64,000 nucleotides of DNA. It comes from Owenia fusiformis (lineage: Eukaryota; Annelida; Polychaeta; Sabellida; Oweniidae). Shown here one piece after another: positions 12,963 to 24,453 of this stretch. Position 1 is the stretch's first letter; every line of letters starts with the position of its first letter. The position numbers were made by a program, and so were the translations under genes. A model generated the notes under the pieces. That model worked only from the letters and a program-made list of their open reading frames with translations, made no database searches and was not told the DNA's origin. The DNA is taken from assembly GCA_903813345.2 (NCBI GenBank), contig CAIIXF020000009.1:8924030-8988029 (forward strand), written 5' to 3'.

Positions 12963-15900
12963 CACTTGGTGAAATCAATAAAATAATATATAAAAAGATG
13001 TTTTATTTTCGGATATTTGTGTAAAAAGATGCGTAATAATACAGTATTTTCATTCAGTATTGTAATTATTATATTATATTATGAAGGAAAAAAATATAAT
13101 CAGCAAAATATACTCTATTATATAGAGATTAATATAATATAATTAGAAATAAGCGAGATCCAAATATGATGATTGCAGTTTATTTAGAATTTTTTTCTAT
13201 TCTAAAAAATATTATTTTCTTGTATTTTCCAATCTGAACAGAATATATCAAATTATATTGTATTATTTGGGTTCTAAAAAATATTATACGCGATTATTCT
13301 CGCCCAACTTGATGTTAATTACTTAACCAAACAAAACAAAGAATGCACAGCATGGCACTTAATAGGATTAACCGTTCTACTGGCCTTCTCATCTCCATTA
13401 CTTACAAATGTCACACATACATTTTATTTTGATTGTTCTATTTCTATTTGAAACATATTTACAAAATAAATATTTAGAAGAAATTAATAAATTTAATTTG
13501 ATTAAAATTAATGTTAACATTGGAGTAAACATGTGAAGAAAAGTCATCAATTAAAAATCAAAAAATTAACTTTCCGATGAGTTAATCAATTCAATCCAAA
13601 TTTTAACACAATGTTAATCATAGAAAGAGGGACACTATACCATCAAATAAATATGAAAAACCTAATTTGCAAATTATTATTTTTTGTGGAAATTAGAAGA
13701 ATCAGTTCTAGATATTAATCCATTAACTCTAACAAACGGATTAGTTATCAGTGAACAAAACTCATTTCATAGAAATTGAAAAAACTTAGGGATTAAGGTA
13801 TTACTTATATTGCTCAATCAATACATGTATGTGAATGGTGAAAATCTGCATGATTTTGAAAGAATTGTTGGCCAAGGGGAGGGGATCGCTACTCTATAGG
13901 TACGGGCCTGTATAAAATGCGTAATGTACTTGTATTTAACTGAAAATTGAGCAGTTCTGTGTCAGAGGCAAAGTGTGGTTGGCAAAGTGAATACAGGTGG
14001 TTGTTTGTGTCTCACTCTGTGTAAGAAGGGGCCTTAAATGTTGTTTGTTGTAAACTTAATGTGGCAGAGAAACAATGGAGTGGAAACCCATTGATTAAAA
14101 CTTAACTTTCCGTTGAGTCAATCAATTAAATCCAAATTTTAACACAATGTTAATCATAACATAAGGGGCATTATACAATCAAATAAATATGAAAAACTTA
14201 ATTTTCAAATAATTTTTTTGTGGAACTCAGAACTGTTGGCTGTAGGAAATTAATCCATTGCCTCCAACAAACAGATTAGTTGTCAGTGTTAATGAAGCTC
14301 ATATTAAAAAAATTAAATAATTAGGGATTAACATTTTACTTATCATATTGCTCTGACATGCTGTATGTCAATATGTTATTTACATCAGTTTGTTCTACCA
14401 TGTACCAATTTGCTCAAAAGCGTAATCATTGCTTTGTCAGATGAAACATTAAATTGTGCCCACTTCTTTATTTTCATTATCAAACAACTAAACATACCGA
14501 ATCTCGCACCTTTTGAATATATATATTTGGAAATGAAAAACAAAGAAAGTTGTAATAAAAAGAAATGATCCAATTCTAGTAGAAACAAATGTACAACATC
14601 ATGTACTAATCTGATGTTTATATCCCCCCTCCTGGGATATCCCCGGTTTATATATCAGATATTATATGGATAACAGAAAACACACGAATTGTGAAATGTG
14701 AGAGAATACAAGTTCTTATTTTGTTTTAGCATGGATTAACACCACTTGTATCGGTTAACCTAATGGACGTTTCCTTATTTATTATCAGTGATTTGTCAGA
14801 AAAATCGGAGCAAAACATACAATATATTACAGGCTTGTAATAAGTTTTAGCCAAGCGGATCAATTTTCAAAACATACCAAGGGTTCACAATTGATAATAG
14901 GATTTTGAAAGAATTTTGGCAAGGGGAGGGTGATTTAATCGAACCCAACGACCCCCCCCCCCCCCTTCCTTGCCATGGACCTGTATCAAATTTGTAATGT
15001 ATTGATATATAGCAGTTTCGTATCATCAATGTTTTGTGTTGTTTGTGAAGTGAATAAAGGTGTTTGTGTCTGTGTGAGAGAGGGCTTTAAGTCTTGTTTG
15101 TTGTAAGCTTAATTTGACAGAGAAACTATTGTTTTAAATTGTGAGGAAACCAAATGGAGTAAAAATGTGAGGAAAGCCATTGATTAAAAATTAACTTTCC
15201 ATTGAGTCAATCAATTAAATCCAAATTTTAACACAATGTTAATTATAACATAAGGGACATTATACGATCAAATAAATATGAAAAACTAAATTTGCAAATT
15301 ATTTTTTGGTTGAAATTAGAACCATCGGCTGTAGAAATTAATCCATTAACTCTAACAAACAGATTATTTATCGGTGTGAACAAAACTCAAATCATAGAAA
15401 TTGAATAATTAGGGATTAAAGTTTGACTTATTATATTGCTCTGGAATGTCAATACATGTATGTGAATGTTGAAAAACTATATGAATTTGAAAGAATCGTT
15501 GGCCACGGGGAGGGGGTGATGTGTTTATTAATTATTGAGCAGTTCTGTGTCATGACCGTTTTTTGTTGGCAACGTGAATACAGGTGTATCTGTGTAAGGG
15601 GGGGATTTAAGAGTTGTTTGCCAAAAACCTAATGTGACAGAGAAACAATGGAATAAAAATGTGAGGAAAACCAATTAATTAAAATTCAAAAATTAACTTT
15701 ACAATGAATTAATTGATTGAATCAAAAATTTAACACAATGTTAATCATAACATGAGGGACATTATACAATCAAATATATATGTAAAAACTTATTCTGCAA
15801 ATTATTTTTGTGGAATTTTTTAGAGCCATCAGCTGTAGAGATTAATCCATTAACCATAACAAACGGATTAATTACTTAAGTATAAGTATGAATGAAACTC

Positions 15901-16238
15901 ATTTCATAGAAATTGAATAATTAGGGATTAACGGCTCGAAAATAAACGCGTATAATCAGTTTTTGATTGCAGATGCCAACATATTATTTGCTCCTGACAA
16001 AAATATTATTCTATATTATATGGTATTATATGTTGTTCCCTTTAAATAATACACGAATAATATTATTAAATCAAAAATAATTCTTCAAAATACGTATTAT
16101 ATTTTTTTCCGCTATAATACAAAAAATAACTGCCTATTATACAGGAAAAAATATTCTCTATGATTCTCTCTTAATGCAACTTATTTTGCAGTATATTAAA
16201 CATTTTATTCTATATTATTTTAACATTTTTACCAAGTG
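12963..16238. mobile_element. CACTA/EnSpm-like non-autonomous transposon
   Basis: The left end begins CACTTGGTGAAAT and the right end finishes ...ACCAAGTG. Their terminal 45 bp align as inverted repeats, including AAATAATATA and ATGTTTTA blocks. TTT is duplicated at 12960-12962 and 16239-16241. Neighbouring intact array units (for example near 12681) show the empty site CATATTTGGTATGTG, so the insertion is exact. CACT ends with a 3-bp duplication are the signature of CACTA elements. The 3,276-bp interior has no transposase; it is AT-rich subterminal sequence plus a diverged tandem repeat. Confidence 0.75.
13540..15930 (+). repeat. Four diverged ~0.5-kb tandem units inside the CACTA-like element
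   Basis: A block running from an AACTTTCC-GAGT core, through TTTTAACACAATGTTAAT and AATTAATCCATTAAC, to ATTAGGGATTAA recurs with anchors at about 13716, 14249, 15339 and 15841. Linking segments such as TTGAAAGAATTGTTGGCC-GGGGAGGGG (13858, 14908, 15488) also recur. Spacings are about 533, 1,090 and 502 bp, so one interval is about twice the others. No coding capacity is seen. Confidence 0.8.
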
Positions 16239-16557
16239 TTTGGTATGTGAATACTGTAAGCATGGCACACTGTCTAATGACACCTTTGGTAGAAGGTGGC
16301 CATTTTGAAAAATGGCCGCCATTTTAATGTATTTTACTATAACTTGAAAAGTAGTGGAGCGATTTTGTTCATATTTGGTATGTGAATACTATAAGCATGG
16401 CACATGGTCTAATGACACTTTTGGTAGAAGGTGGCCATTTTGAAAAATGGCTGCCATTTTTGCTATATCCTTTGTTTGTAAAAATGCCATCCATGGCTGT
16501 TCGATGGGATTCGCTACGCTTTGGCGTTGCCGTTGTTCTGGTTCCATACTGTACATA

Positions 16558-16899
16558 TCAGTCATTACTCTTGAGAACTGTCACTACTACTATATATAAT
16601 TCTTCCATGTATTCTTTATCCTTGAGATATCTTGCGATGCTGCTCATAAAAGCTCTTAAGGTTGATGGTTGATATTCTGCACCATCCTCCTTTCTTATGT
16701 TAATGAAAAAATGTTTGAGGTGGTCATTAAGATCATGGGGATCTATCTCCTCGATCGGTCTGAGTTCATTCCTCTCACTCCGTAAAAAATCTACTAGGAT
16801 TTTTATGTCACTTTTAGTTTTCTTCGAAGTATTGATATTTTCTTGACCTTTAATGAAGTCATCAACATCCTCTGTTGCATACCTAGACATATTTGTCAC
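16558..16899 (-). pseudogene. Crypton/DUF3504-type tyrosine recombinase, N-terminal fragment
   Basis: The minus-strand frame contains NTSKKTKSDIKILVDFL, ELRPIEEIDPHDLNDHL and YQPSTLRAFMSSIARYL. This pattern matches the N-terminal core-binding domain of metazoan Crypton-derived recombinases, as I remember them. The frame stops shortly after RYLKDKEY, and the catalytic domain (R-H-R-Y) is absent. It may be a truncated transposon or a lone exon; no splice donor is obvious at the break. It lies immediately next to the end of the GTCC element. Confidence 0.6.
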
Positions 16900-17036
16900 A
16901 GTGATAGACCTTTGTCACAGTAATAGACGTAAACTAGATGATAATAATTTCAATAATTTCAATTTTCCAAACGATTTTTTTACTTCCTGTAGAGATGTGC
17001 TAGACGAAAAGCGTAAAACTCAAGAGAAATTACCGG

Positions 17037-17146
17037 GAATATTTCTGATACGGGATCTGATATGGGATTTTTGCTGATACGGGATCCAATACGGGATCTG
17101 ATACGGGATTTTGGCTGATACGGGATCTGATACGGGATTTTTCAAA
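17037..17146 (+). repeat. Short tandem repeat of GATACGGGATCTGATACGGGATTTTTGCT type
   Basis: GATACGGGAT occurs about seven times in 110 bp, alternating with CTGATACGGG and GGGATTTTTGCT spacers, with small substitutions (ATATGGGAT, CCAATACGGGAT). It is a simple minisatellite with no coding role evident. Confidence 0.8.
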
Positions 17147-17340
17147 TAACACTTTTATTCCCTGTTATTTTCCCAGGGAAAACATGTTATTATGGAATAA
17201 ATTATTATCATTAGCTTTATTATACTTGTATCCCACATTTGGGCAAAGTGTACAGCTTAAACAGAAAAAAATGAAAAAGCTTAACTAATTATCTATATAG
17301 TATATTAACTAATCAAAGGGTGCTTGATCATTGCAAGATT

Positions 17341-18230
17341 TTATTTGATGCATTTCGTGTTTTTTTCTCTCTCGATAAAAATATTAGATATATATTTTGC
17401 TAGTATATTTAATATTATTCCCTCTGAATTAAATAGAAACATTAATTTATGTTCCACATTATTCATGTTTTCTAAATTTTGACAGTGTTTTCTTATTTTA
17501 TCCATGTAACTTGACCGAACATCTTTTAACTTATTGCATTCTAATAGGAAATGGCATTCTGAACCGGTTTTCTTGTTACACATTAAACATTTTCTTTCTT
17601 CAATAGGGGTAATTGGTTTTGTGTAACGACCTGTTTCGATTTCTAATTTATGTGCGCTAATTCTTAGCTTTGTCAAGTTATTTCTGTCTATTTCATTTTT
17701 GATTAAATCCAAGTAGGGTTCCTTGTTCCATTTTGCTTTTATTATCTTATAAGTTTAAATTTAAGTTTAAGTTTAAATAGTTTGGTGAAGTACCATTGTA
17801 AATATATTTAAGTACATCATTGATGTGTGTGAGCCATGATTGTTTATTCATATCTGTCAGTTGTTTATTTACCTCAAGGGCTCCTTTATTGTAAATATGA
17901 TTAAGATATTTCATTTGTTGATAAAACAAAGAAATAAATAGTGGAAACCTACCTAAATCGCCTCGTGTAGCGTCATTACTGGCCTTTCTGTTAACACCGA
18001 GTATCGATTTCATAAATGATATATGAAGAGATTCAAATGTTATTCCATCATATCCCTTTTCTAATGCCCATTGTGGGTCTTTTTTAATTTAACGTGAGTT
18101 TAAGATACCCGTACCCCATATATCAGATCCATAGAGGCATATGGGCTTTATGAGTTGATCAAATAGTTTTAAGCATCCATTTATCCATTTATATAGAGTT
18201 AGTCGATATGAATTATGTGTGTTATGAAAC
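17341..18230 (-). pseudogene. LINE (non-LTR retrotransposon) ORF2, C-terminal end
   Basis: Read on the minus strand in several frames, about 18200-18110 gives LIKPICLYGSDIWG, the post-RT motif of many LINE ORF2 proteins. 18013-17747 gives FMKSILGVNRKASNDATRGD. 17712-17341 gives LTKLRISAHKLEIETGRY followed by a C-X2-C...H-X4-C knuckle (CLMCNKKTGSECHFLLEC). This is the C-terminal region of a LINE. The frames are broken by at least two shifts or stops, so it is dead. A TTTAAG-type microsatellite at about 17757-17780 interrupts it. The RT core is not present, consistent with 5' truncation. Confidence 0.8.
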
Positions 18231-18247
18231 AGTATTCACCTGCATTT

Positions 18248-19959
18248 TCATTCAAAATCTTTCATCAACTCATTTTCTTCAGCCACCAGGTTTTGGAGAA
18301 TTGATATAGTCTCATCATCAATTTGATTATAATCATAAGCTATAAATAAATAAAATCGTACGAATTTGTAAATATTCATATCAATACAACTTTATAAGCG
18401 TATACGCATATCACATACTTGATAAAGTTAAGAATTCTTAGTTTTTACACGAATTTATACATAATATATATATTACGCACGTTCAGCATCTATAAACCAT
18501 TATTACTTTATAATCACATATGCATGTTTCGCATTAAGTATTAATATTAAACAAACAAACAAACAATTGATAAATGAATGAATGAATGAATATGCTTTAC
18601 ACCCTAACATAGATGGCGTATAAGAAAGTTTGAATTAGAAATTTGATCCGTTGAACTGAATTAATTTAGAGAGAAAATTAACAGACAAACAAACGATACA
18701 TGTTTCTTTATGTGATTGAATACATGCTATTTGGTAATACCTGTTTCTTTATGACTTTATTCTGGAAGATCCGAAGTTTGTAGTAATTCTGCCTCAATTT
18801 CTGAAACACAGTTAAACCTTTCTTAGAATTCATCACACATAAGTTTCACTGTATATAGGTTGATGGGATACATGGTCTTAGTATTTGTAATTCTCTGTTA
18901 AGATTTCAGTGATATCTGTACATGAATAAATAAAATCAACAAATACCTGCTGCTAATGTTTCAACTGAATTAGCTGTCACTTCAACAATGGCTGAGTCTG
19001 AAATAAAATGAACAACGTGATTGAGTTTTATTTTTCATCGATCCATGTTAACTCATCTCAAACGCTATCTTAATATATATAACAAGTTATGTATGGTTTC
19101 ACCAAATATGTCCATGCTTTAGTTTTACATAAAATAGTTTGCTAATCCCATACTTATTTCTAAACAATTACATGTGCAATTCTATATATTTGAGGAGAAA
19201 TATAAAACTAAATACTCACTTGCTTTTTGTTCCGCGGATTTTGATGTAGTAGTAGAAATACAATGTTGTGAATTTAGATGTGCGAATACATTGCTTCTCT
19301 TGTTAAATGTTTTACAACAATACTGACATATTTAAATGTTTGATTTGTAGTAATTTGTTGATGCTTGTAGTATGTGCAAATTGAGGCATTGCTCAAGTTC
19401 ATCTAAATTTGCTCTATTTAGAAATATTGCCACTCGTCTTACTGAATGTATAATGTCAACTCTGAGAAGTTGCTCTAATGCTTCCTCAAAATATTTGGTA
19501 ATGTCTTTTTGTTCGATATTACGTTCACTGAAAATAAAGAATATATGTATATATACATGAAATAATTCACAACAAAACAAAACATGTTGATTAATTACAC
19601 ATTTAATTCTAACCTTTTCCCTGGCAGAATTACATAATTTCCTGTAAATGAGAATCAAACTTTATTTATGTGTAATTATAATTATGGATTAACTGTGAAA
19701 ACTTACATGTCATTTTGGCCATAGCAATGCAGTATGAGTTCTGGGTCTGAAATTGTCAAATCAGCTGTTAATGTATTTAGCGAAGGTGCGCTCTGTTTCA
19801 TGAGAGTTTTGCTTATTCTTGACCATGAAATATAAAACATTTCATTGTTTCCATCTTCGTTTTTGTATTTTAATCTGTATATTGTTACTTTGTGGTTTGG
19901 TTGTTTTTTCATGATGGATAATTTTATTTCTTCTTGCTGAGACATCCATTTTTTCCAAC
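18248..19959 (-). CDS. Spliced gene, single C2H2 zinc finger near the 3' end; function unknown
   Basis: Four exons can be placed by GT-AG sites and matching phase: 19959-19707, 19527-19220, 18997-18947 and 18339 to the TGA at 18248. Junction codons join as GAC-AT|T, GCA-A|AC and GCA-G|CT, which is strong evidence of real splicing. The likely start is the ATG at 19945 (MSQQEEIK). The first two exons encode an unrecognised helical/charged region (WSRISKTLMKQSAP, ITKYFEEALEQLLR). Exon 3 then carries a C-X2-C-X12-H-X4-H finger (CQYCCKTF...HLNSQH). The last two exons give a short acidic tail ending EENELMKDFE. An in-frame TAA at 19332-19334 separates the helical part from the finger. It is either a pseudogene lesion, an unrecognised mini-intron, or a natural end with the finger lost. 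Confidence 0.6.
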
Positions 19960-20310
19960 CTGAAATGAATATGAATTATATTGAAATGAAGATGAATTAT
20001 ATTGAAACAACAAACAACAAACCACGCTTTATCAAATGGAATTGAAATAATACTAAGTACATTAATACAGAACGAAAGTAACAGTACATACGGAAACAGA
20101 TTTAAGGAAAATAATTTTCTGTCTAGTGTAATTTTAGGAGCGGAATACTTCTTCGATCCAAGCCTCAAAATACTCACCATAGGTACGCCTTCGAGTTGTG
20201 ATATTTTCAAACAAAACGACTTTGCAATGATTTTAGTTTCCCAGAGTCATCTTCTGCAATGGTACGATTACTAATAAATATACAAATATGAAAGAGAATT
20301 TGATATGTGT

Positions 20311-20319
20311 TATTTATAG
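20311..20319 (-). promoter_or_regulatory. Candidate TATA box for the minus-strand zinc-finger gene
   Basis: On the minus strand the sequence reads CTATAAATA. A start about 30 bp downstream would produce a short leader exon. That exon ends ...CCTATG at a GTGAGT donor, just below the ACTCACCATAGG seen on the plus strand at about 20173. Its last base completes the first codon of exon 2 (G|GT, phase-matched). Confidence 0.35.
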
Positions 20320-20419
20320 CAGTAACAGATATTGTATGCTGGGTTGTCTTTGTACACTGCATGCTGACGGACATTGGAATATTGATCTGTCCCCTAAACA
20401 TGCGCTTTCAAATTATGAA

Positions 20420-21100
20420 AACAAAGAAAATAAATCTTGCTGAACCAATTCTAAGGACGTGTAATAAGTATATTTTATGATTGGAAACTCATGTCAAGTA
20501 CTTCGTAACAACAACAACTTGCTATTTCTACAGAAACGTTTTTCAAATTATAACACAAAAGGAAAAACAGAATTTGTTTCAGGAAACTCATGTAAGTTTG
20601 TTTATGAAGTAAATGTATTCAACGAACAACGCAGCATTGGTTGCCAAAAAATGAGATATTTAAAAAAATGAAATAAACTTAGCATTTAGACTCAATACTA
20701 TCATTTGAATTCAAATATAACGTGTAAACTTATAGTTTTTTGATCAACTGAGCTGATATTATAATATAATTGTATGAAGCTTAATTTAATTGAAGGTAAA
20801 CAATCAAACTAACAGCATCGTTCATTGCCGATTTAAGTGATCTGACACTTTTAACTCGTTTTATAATTATAAGAGGGCAGCACCTCCTTGCGTATCCATT
20901 GAATTGTAATTGATAAATTATTTTTATTGAATATGTGAAACACAATGAAGCATGATTTAACTGGAAAATATGTATTTTCCAGTGATATATCAGAGAAGGA
21001 TAGAAGGACGGAAAGCTAGCTAGAAAGACAATCCCATAGATTGGAAGGTGTGTATGGAATTTACATATTTTGAAAGGAAATGTTAATTGTGTCAGTTTTT
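20420..21100. other. Spacer without recognised gene
   Basis: Two copies of GGAAACTCATGT-AAGT (about 20483 and 20582) are the only internal repeat noticed. The minus-strand frame at 20781-21107 has no recognised domain. Confidence 0.3.
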
Positions 21101-21102
21101 GG

Positions 21103-21480
21103 CTCACATAGTAAGCCTATGGGATCGACCAGGCGTCCGTCCGTCCGTTAACATTGGACGCACAAATTAAAACTGCTACGCCCGGTTTTGCGAGAAATTG
21201 CTGATTTTAACGTCAAAAAGTCAAATTTTTCTGTAAATACTATACACATTGTTGAAGTAGAACTTTCATATAGCTTGTAGTAGTTGTTGTATATGCAACT
21301 TATGTTCTCTGAAGATTTCAAAGCTCTTGAAATTACAGTTTTTGGTGTTTTTCTCTATAAAATTTGACAAAAAGTAGGACTTTTCAGGGAATTTTCTCAT
21401 GTATAAAGTCAATCATCATTGGCTGCACATAACACTGTCTGAGCACAGGACCGTGGGTCCTTTATTAAGAGGAACTTGTA
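21103..21480 (+). repeat. Second GTCC-type dispersed repeat (fragment)
   Basis: It begins TTTGGCTCACATAGTAAGCC and continues through GGCGTCCGTCCGTCCG into a unique-looking 300-bp tail. The same sequence style (opening motif, GTCC run, then TTTAACGTCAAAAAGTC) is typical of bivalve dispersed repeats, from memory. It has no coding capacity. Confidence 0.45.
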
Positions 21481-22866
21481 TGTGAGCGTGTAATATTTCA
21501 ACCCCCAGGGATTAATGCCCAATGCTCAATTCACTTTTCCAGGGACTCAATTGCGATTATTTTCCATATCACCCCGGAATAGCCTGACAACGGTAAAGTC
21601 AGATACCGGTGTCACAAATAGCGGACATAACCGTCGCTGCAATTAGAACATGAACTGTATGTTTCATAGAGCACCAAGACTGAATTCCTTTGGAATAACA
21701 ATCAATCAAAGTGTCTAATACTCATTGTGCAGTTTATAATGTTCTACCATCGAAATAAAGTCTTTAATTTTACCGAAAAAATGAGATACGGGACAACGGA
21801 CACTGTAATTACATATACCATACGCCGTTGTCTTTCTAAATTACTCAAATTCAGATTCCGTTGTCATTGACGCTATCGAAGACTGATTAACAAGGGAATT
21901 AACCTTTTCATTTTCCCCTCATACTTTAGATTTTTATACTAGATAACAGTAATGTCAAAGTGTAGCAAATCCCATCGAACAGCCATGGAACAATTGTGGT
22001 GTGCATTCAATTTATTAAAATCATGAGAAATCACTAAAACTGCTATCATTGGTTCAAAATCTCTCAAATTGTGCGATTTGTGACGTGAAATGTTAATTGG
22101 ACGATGGCCCATAAAGATCATAGCAGGGAAAATATTTATTTTTCATGAATTCCATGATTAGAGGCCACATTTGTAAAAAATTCAAAGTAACATTCAGAAA
22201 AATAAAATAGAAAAAGCCAATATTTGAATATATGATCTTTCATCTTAAAATGAGAATACATTATTTACATTTATTATTTTATCATGGTATTTAAATTTAT
22301 ATGAGCGATAAAGTTGCTTGTCATAAACCGGAAGTAGCTGTCTGCTGAAAGACGAAACGCTGGTATAATGAGTTCTGCAAATATTCTTTGTTCATTCTGT
22401 CAATGAAGTATTTCTGTATCATACGTTTGGAGTTATATTGGATTTCTCAGCTGCAACAAAATATTTTTTGATGTTTGAAAAAATGATCAAATCTGATCCT
22501 CCCAATTACGCGTTTTTGTGATTCCGTCACGAAATGTGCTAAAAAGTTAGCCAACTCTTTCCACATCAAAACTCAAAAGATATAATTTTTACTGAGGATC
22601 TACTTTAAATAGCACGAAACGTTCCTTCCTGTGAAGTTTAACCCTTTCCCGACGTGAATATAAGAGGAAAATGTTGTCCCCAGTGACGGATAAGTAAGAG
22701 TGTTTTTAGGGGAAAACTGCAAAATACCTATGCCCTGGGACCTACACATTGGATTTCATCACTGATATACAATTCTTAGTAAAGGATTATCACATAAGAA
22801 CAACTTGTCAAAATTTGGTGTAAAAATACTGAATAGAACTGGAGATATTGTCATTTCATTGATGTA
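21481..22866. other. Spacer; includes an inverted copy of the 16.5-kb element end
   Basis: Near 21968-21990 the reverse complement of CCATGGCTGTTCGATGGGAT reappears with about 20 more similar bases. This marks another, inverted, copy of the end of the 12.1-16.5 kb element. Nothing else is recognised. Confidence 0.4.
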
Positions 22867-23294
22867 CGAGGGGTGATTCAAAAGTAATGGACAAAATTTT
22901 ATAGGCATACTAAATTTCACCCAATCAGTCTAATTTTTTCACAGTGAATAGATCAATCAATTCTCTACTTTGTGTCGAATTCTCATTTAAATGCATTTGA
23001 AATTGTTTCAGCTATGCGTAACCATGGTAACAAGGGTAAGCATGGGTGGAATTGTTTTTTTAATGATAACTGAGTGTTTTCGTCATTTTATCTTGATTTC
23101 GTTTTAATGACACAATTACCACACATGATTTGTCTAACAAGCATGGTAATGCAATTGTCAAGCAAGACTCACATGCCCATGTGTTTGCTGTTGAGTTCTA
23201 AATTCAGCAACCAATTGTGCTATGACATCACAATGATATTTCTAAGACAGGACAGGCACTTCAAAAGAAAAGGAAAGACACAAGAGACAATCGT

Positions 23295-23606
23295 TTGTTA
23301 CACATGGACAATGCCCCAGCACACAGGTCCAAGCTAGTTCAGGATACTCTTGCAGCATTCATGGACATGCCTCAACTTCCACATGCTCCATATAGCCCTG
23401 ATACTGCTCCTTGTGATTTCTATCTTTTTCCCACCCTTAAGATGGCATTAAAGGGACAATCCTTTCAGACATTAGCTGAGCTGCAAATGGCTGTACAAAA
23501 ACAGCTGAACACCATGGCTGCTGATGGATTTGGGCATGTGTTCTCTGCATGGGTGCGCCGACAGAAGAAAGTAATTGAACTTGGAGGAGAATACATTGAG
23601 GATTGA
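23295..23606 (+). pseudogene. mariner transposase, C-terminal catalytic fragment
   Basis: The frame begins MLHMDNAPAHRSKLVQ (second catalytic Asp) and continues to HAPYSPDTAPCDFYLFPTLK (third Asp). It ends with W-RRQKKVIELGGEYIED. By my count 35 residues lie between the two Asp, as in copy 1, so both belong to a lineage with one extra residue compared with classical mariner. The frame upstream is disrupted and the first Asp is not found. The open state over 103 codons suggests fairly recent decay. Confidence 0.85.
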
Positions 23607-23655
23607 ATATAATTCAAATGGATGATCATCAGGAATAATAAGAAATGATATTGAA

Positions 23656-24062
23656 CAAATATTTCACTCTATTGAGGTGAATACCTGTACATCTTTCACA
23701 AGCTTCGGGCTTCGTGGAATATCACCTTGTGAAAGTGCTACAGGTATTCACCGAAAATAGAGTGAAATATTTGTTTTATTATATCACTGTCTAGCTAAAC
23801 ATCCCTAATATTATTAAGTTATTAAGTCTTCAGATATTTTTACAAATCTACTCGGTTCGTCTGCCATTTTGACTTACACTGAACTAGATTATGTACACTG
23901 AACGAAAACAAATGCTCTAAAAATTCCCGGGAGCGTGGGATACCGCTAGATATCTCACGGTTGTCTTAACTGATTAGCATTGCCATTGAATATCGCCAGA
24001 TATCCCACGACATGTGACCCGGTTTTGACCAATCATACTGTCGCTAGCTAGATAGTGATATA
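23656..24062. mobile_element. Palindromic insertion nested in mariner copy 2
   Basis: CAAATATTTCACTCTATT at 23656 and its mirror near 23755-23772 enclose GGTGAATACCTGTA / TACAGGTATTCACC and CTTTCACAAG / CTTGTGAAAG, giving a 117-bp hairpin. A second inverted pair, TATATCACTGTCTAGCTA (23780-23797) and TAGCTAGATAGTGATATA (24045-24062), brackets about 250 bp more. The two hairpin pieces together look like a fold-back MITE, possibly with its own mobility. Confidence 0.6.
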
Positions 24063-24437
24063 ATAAGGATTATTATTGAACTTACTGCGATATGCTTTTC
24101 ATATACATCTTGCATTGCAAAATATATTGCACCAGCAAACTTTTCATTGAAAATCCATTTGTTATTATGATGAAAATAGCCTTAAAAATGGATTCCGGGT
24201 GTATGCACCATGATCCAAGAGAAGTGCTCTATCTCAAAATGTATTTGCATTTAGTTAATAAAATCATCATCTAATAGATAATTGATTAATCTTTATTTGT
24301 ACAAAGTTTCATTCAAATCTGGTAAAAGTAAGCGTGCCTATAAAATTTTGTCCATTACTTTTGAATCACCCCTCGTATATAAATAAAAATGATGGTGCCA
24401 AAAGGAGCCTATCGTCCTGAAAGGTATTACATAATAG

Positions 24438-24453
24438 GGCTCCATATGGAGCC
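24438..24453. other. Perfect 16-bp palindrome between short direct repeats
   Basis: GGCTCCATATGGAGCC is self-complementary and lies between two copies of GGAGCCTATCGTC-TGAAAG (24404 and 24449). It could be part of an element end or a binding dyad. Confidence 0.4.

Larger units (their letters stand above)
12126..16510. mobile_element. Dispersed GTCC-rich element with inverted 12-bp ends, carrying a 135-bp array
   Basis: ATCCCATCGAAC at 12126-12137 is mirrored by GTTCGATGGGAT at 16499-16510. Inside the left end is a (GTCC)n run at about 12168-12204, then lines built on AAAATGGCGGCCATTTT, then a 135-bp tandem array. The architecture matches non-coding GTCC repeats familiar from bivalve genomes; the class is unknown to me. 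Another element is inserted at 12963-16238. Confidence 0.55.
22867..24375 (+). mobile_element. mariner-type DNA transposon with complete ends (copy 2)
   Basis: The left end CGAGGGGTGATTCAAAAG and the right end CTTTTGAATCACCCCTCG are perfect inverted repeats for about 40 bp, continuing through ATGGACAAAATTTTATAGGC. TA flanks both ends (22865-22866 and 24376-24377). The 1,509-bp element keeps a transposase C-terminal half in the plus orientation and has a palindromic element inserted inside it. Confidence 0.92.
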
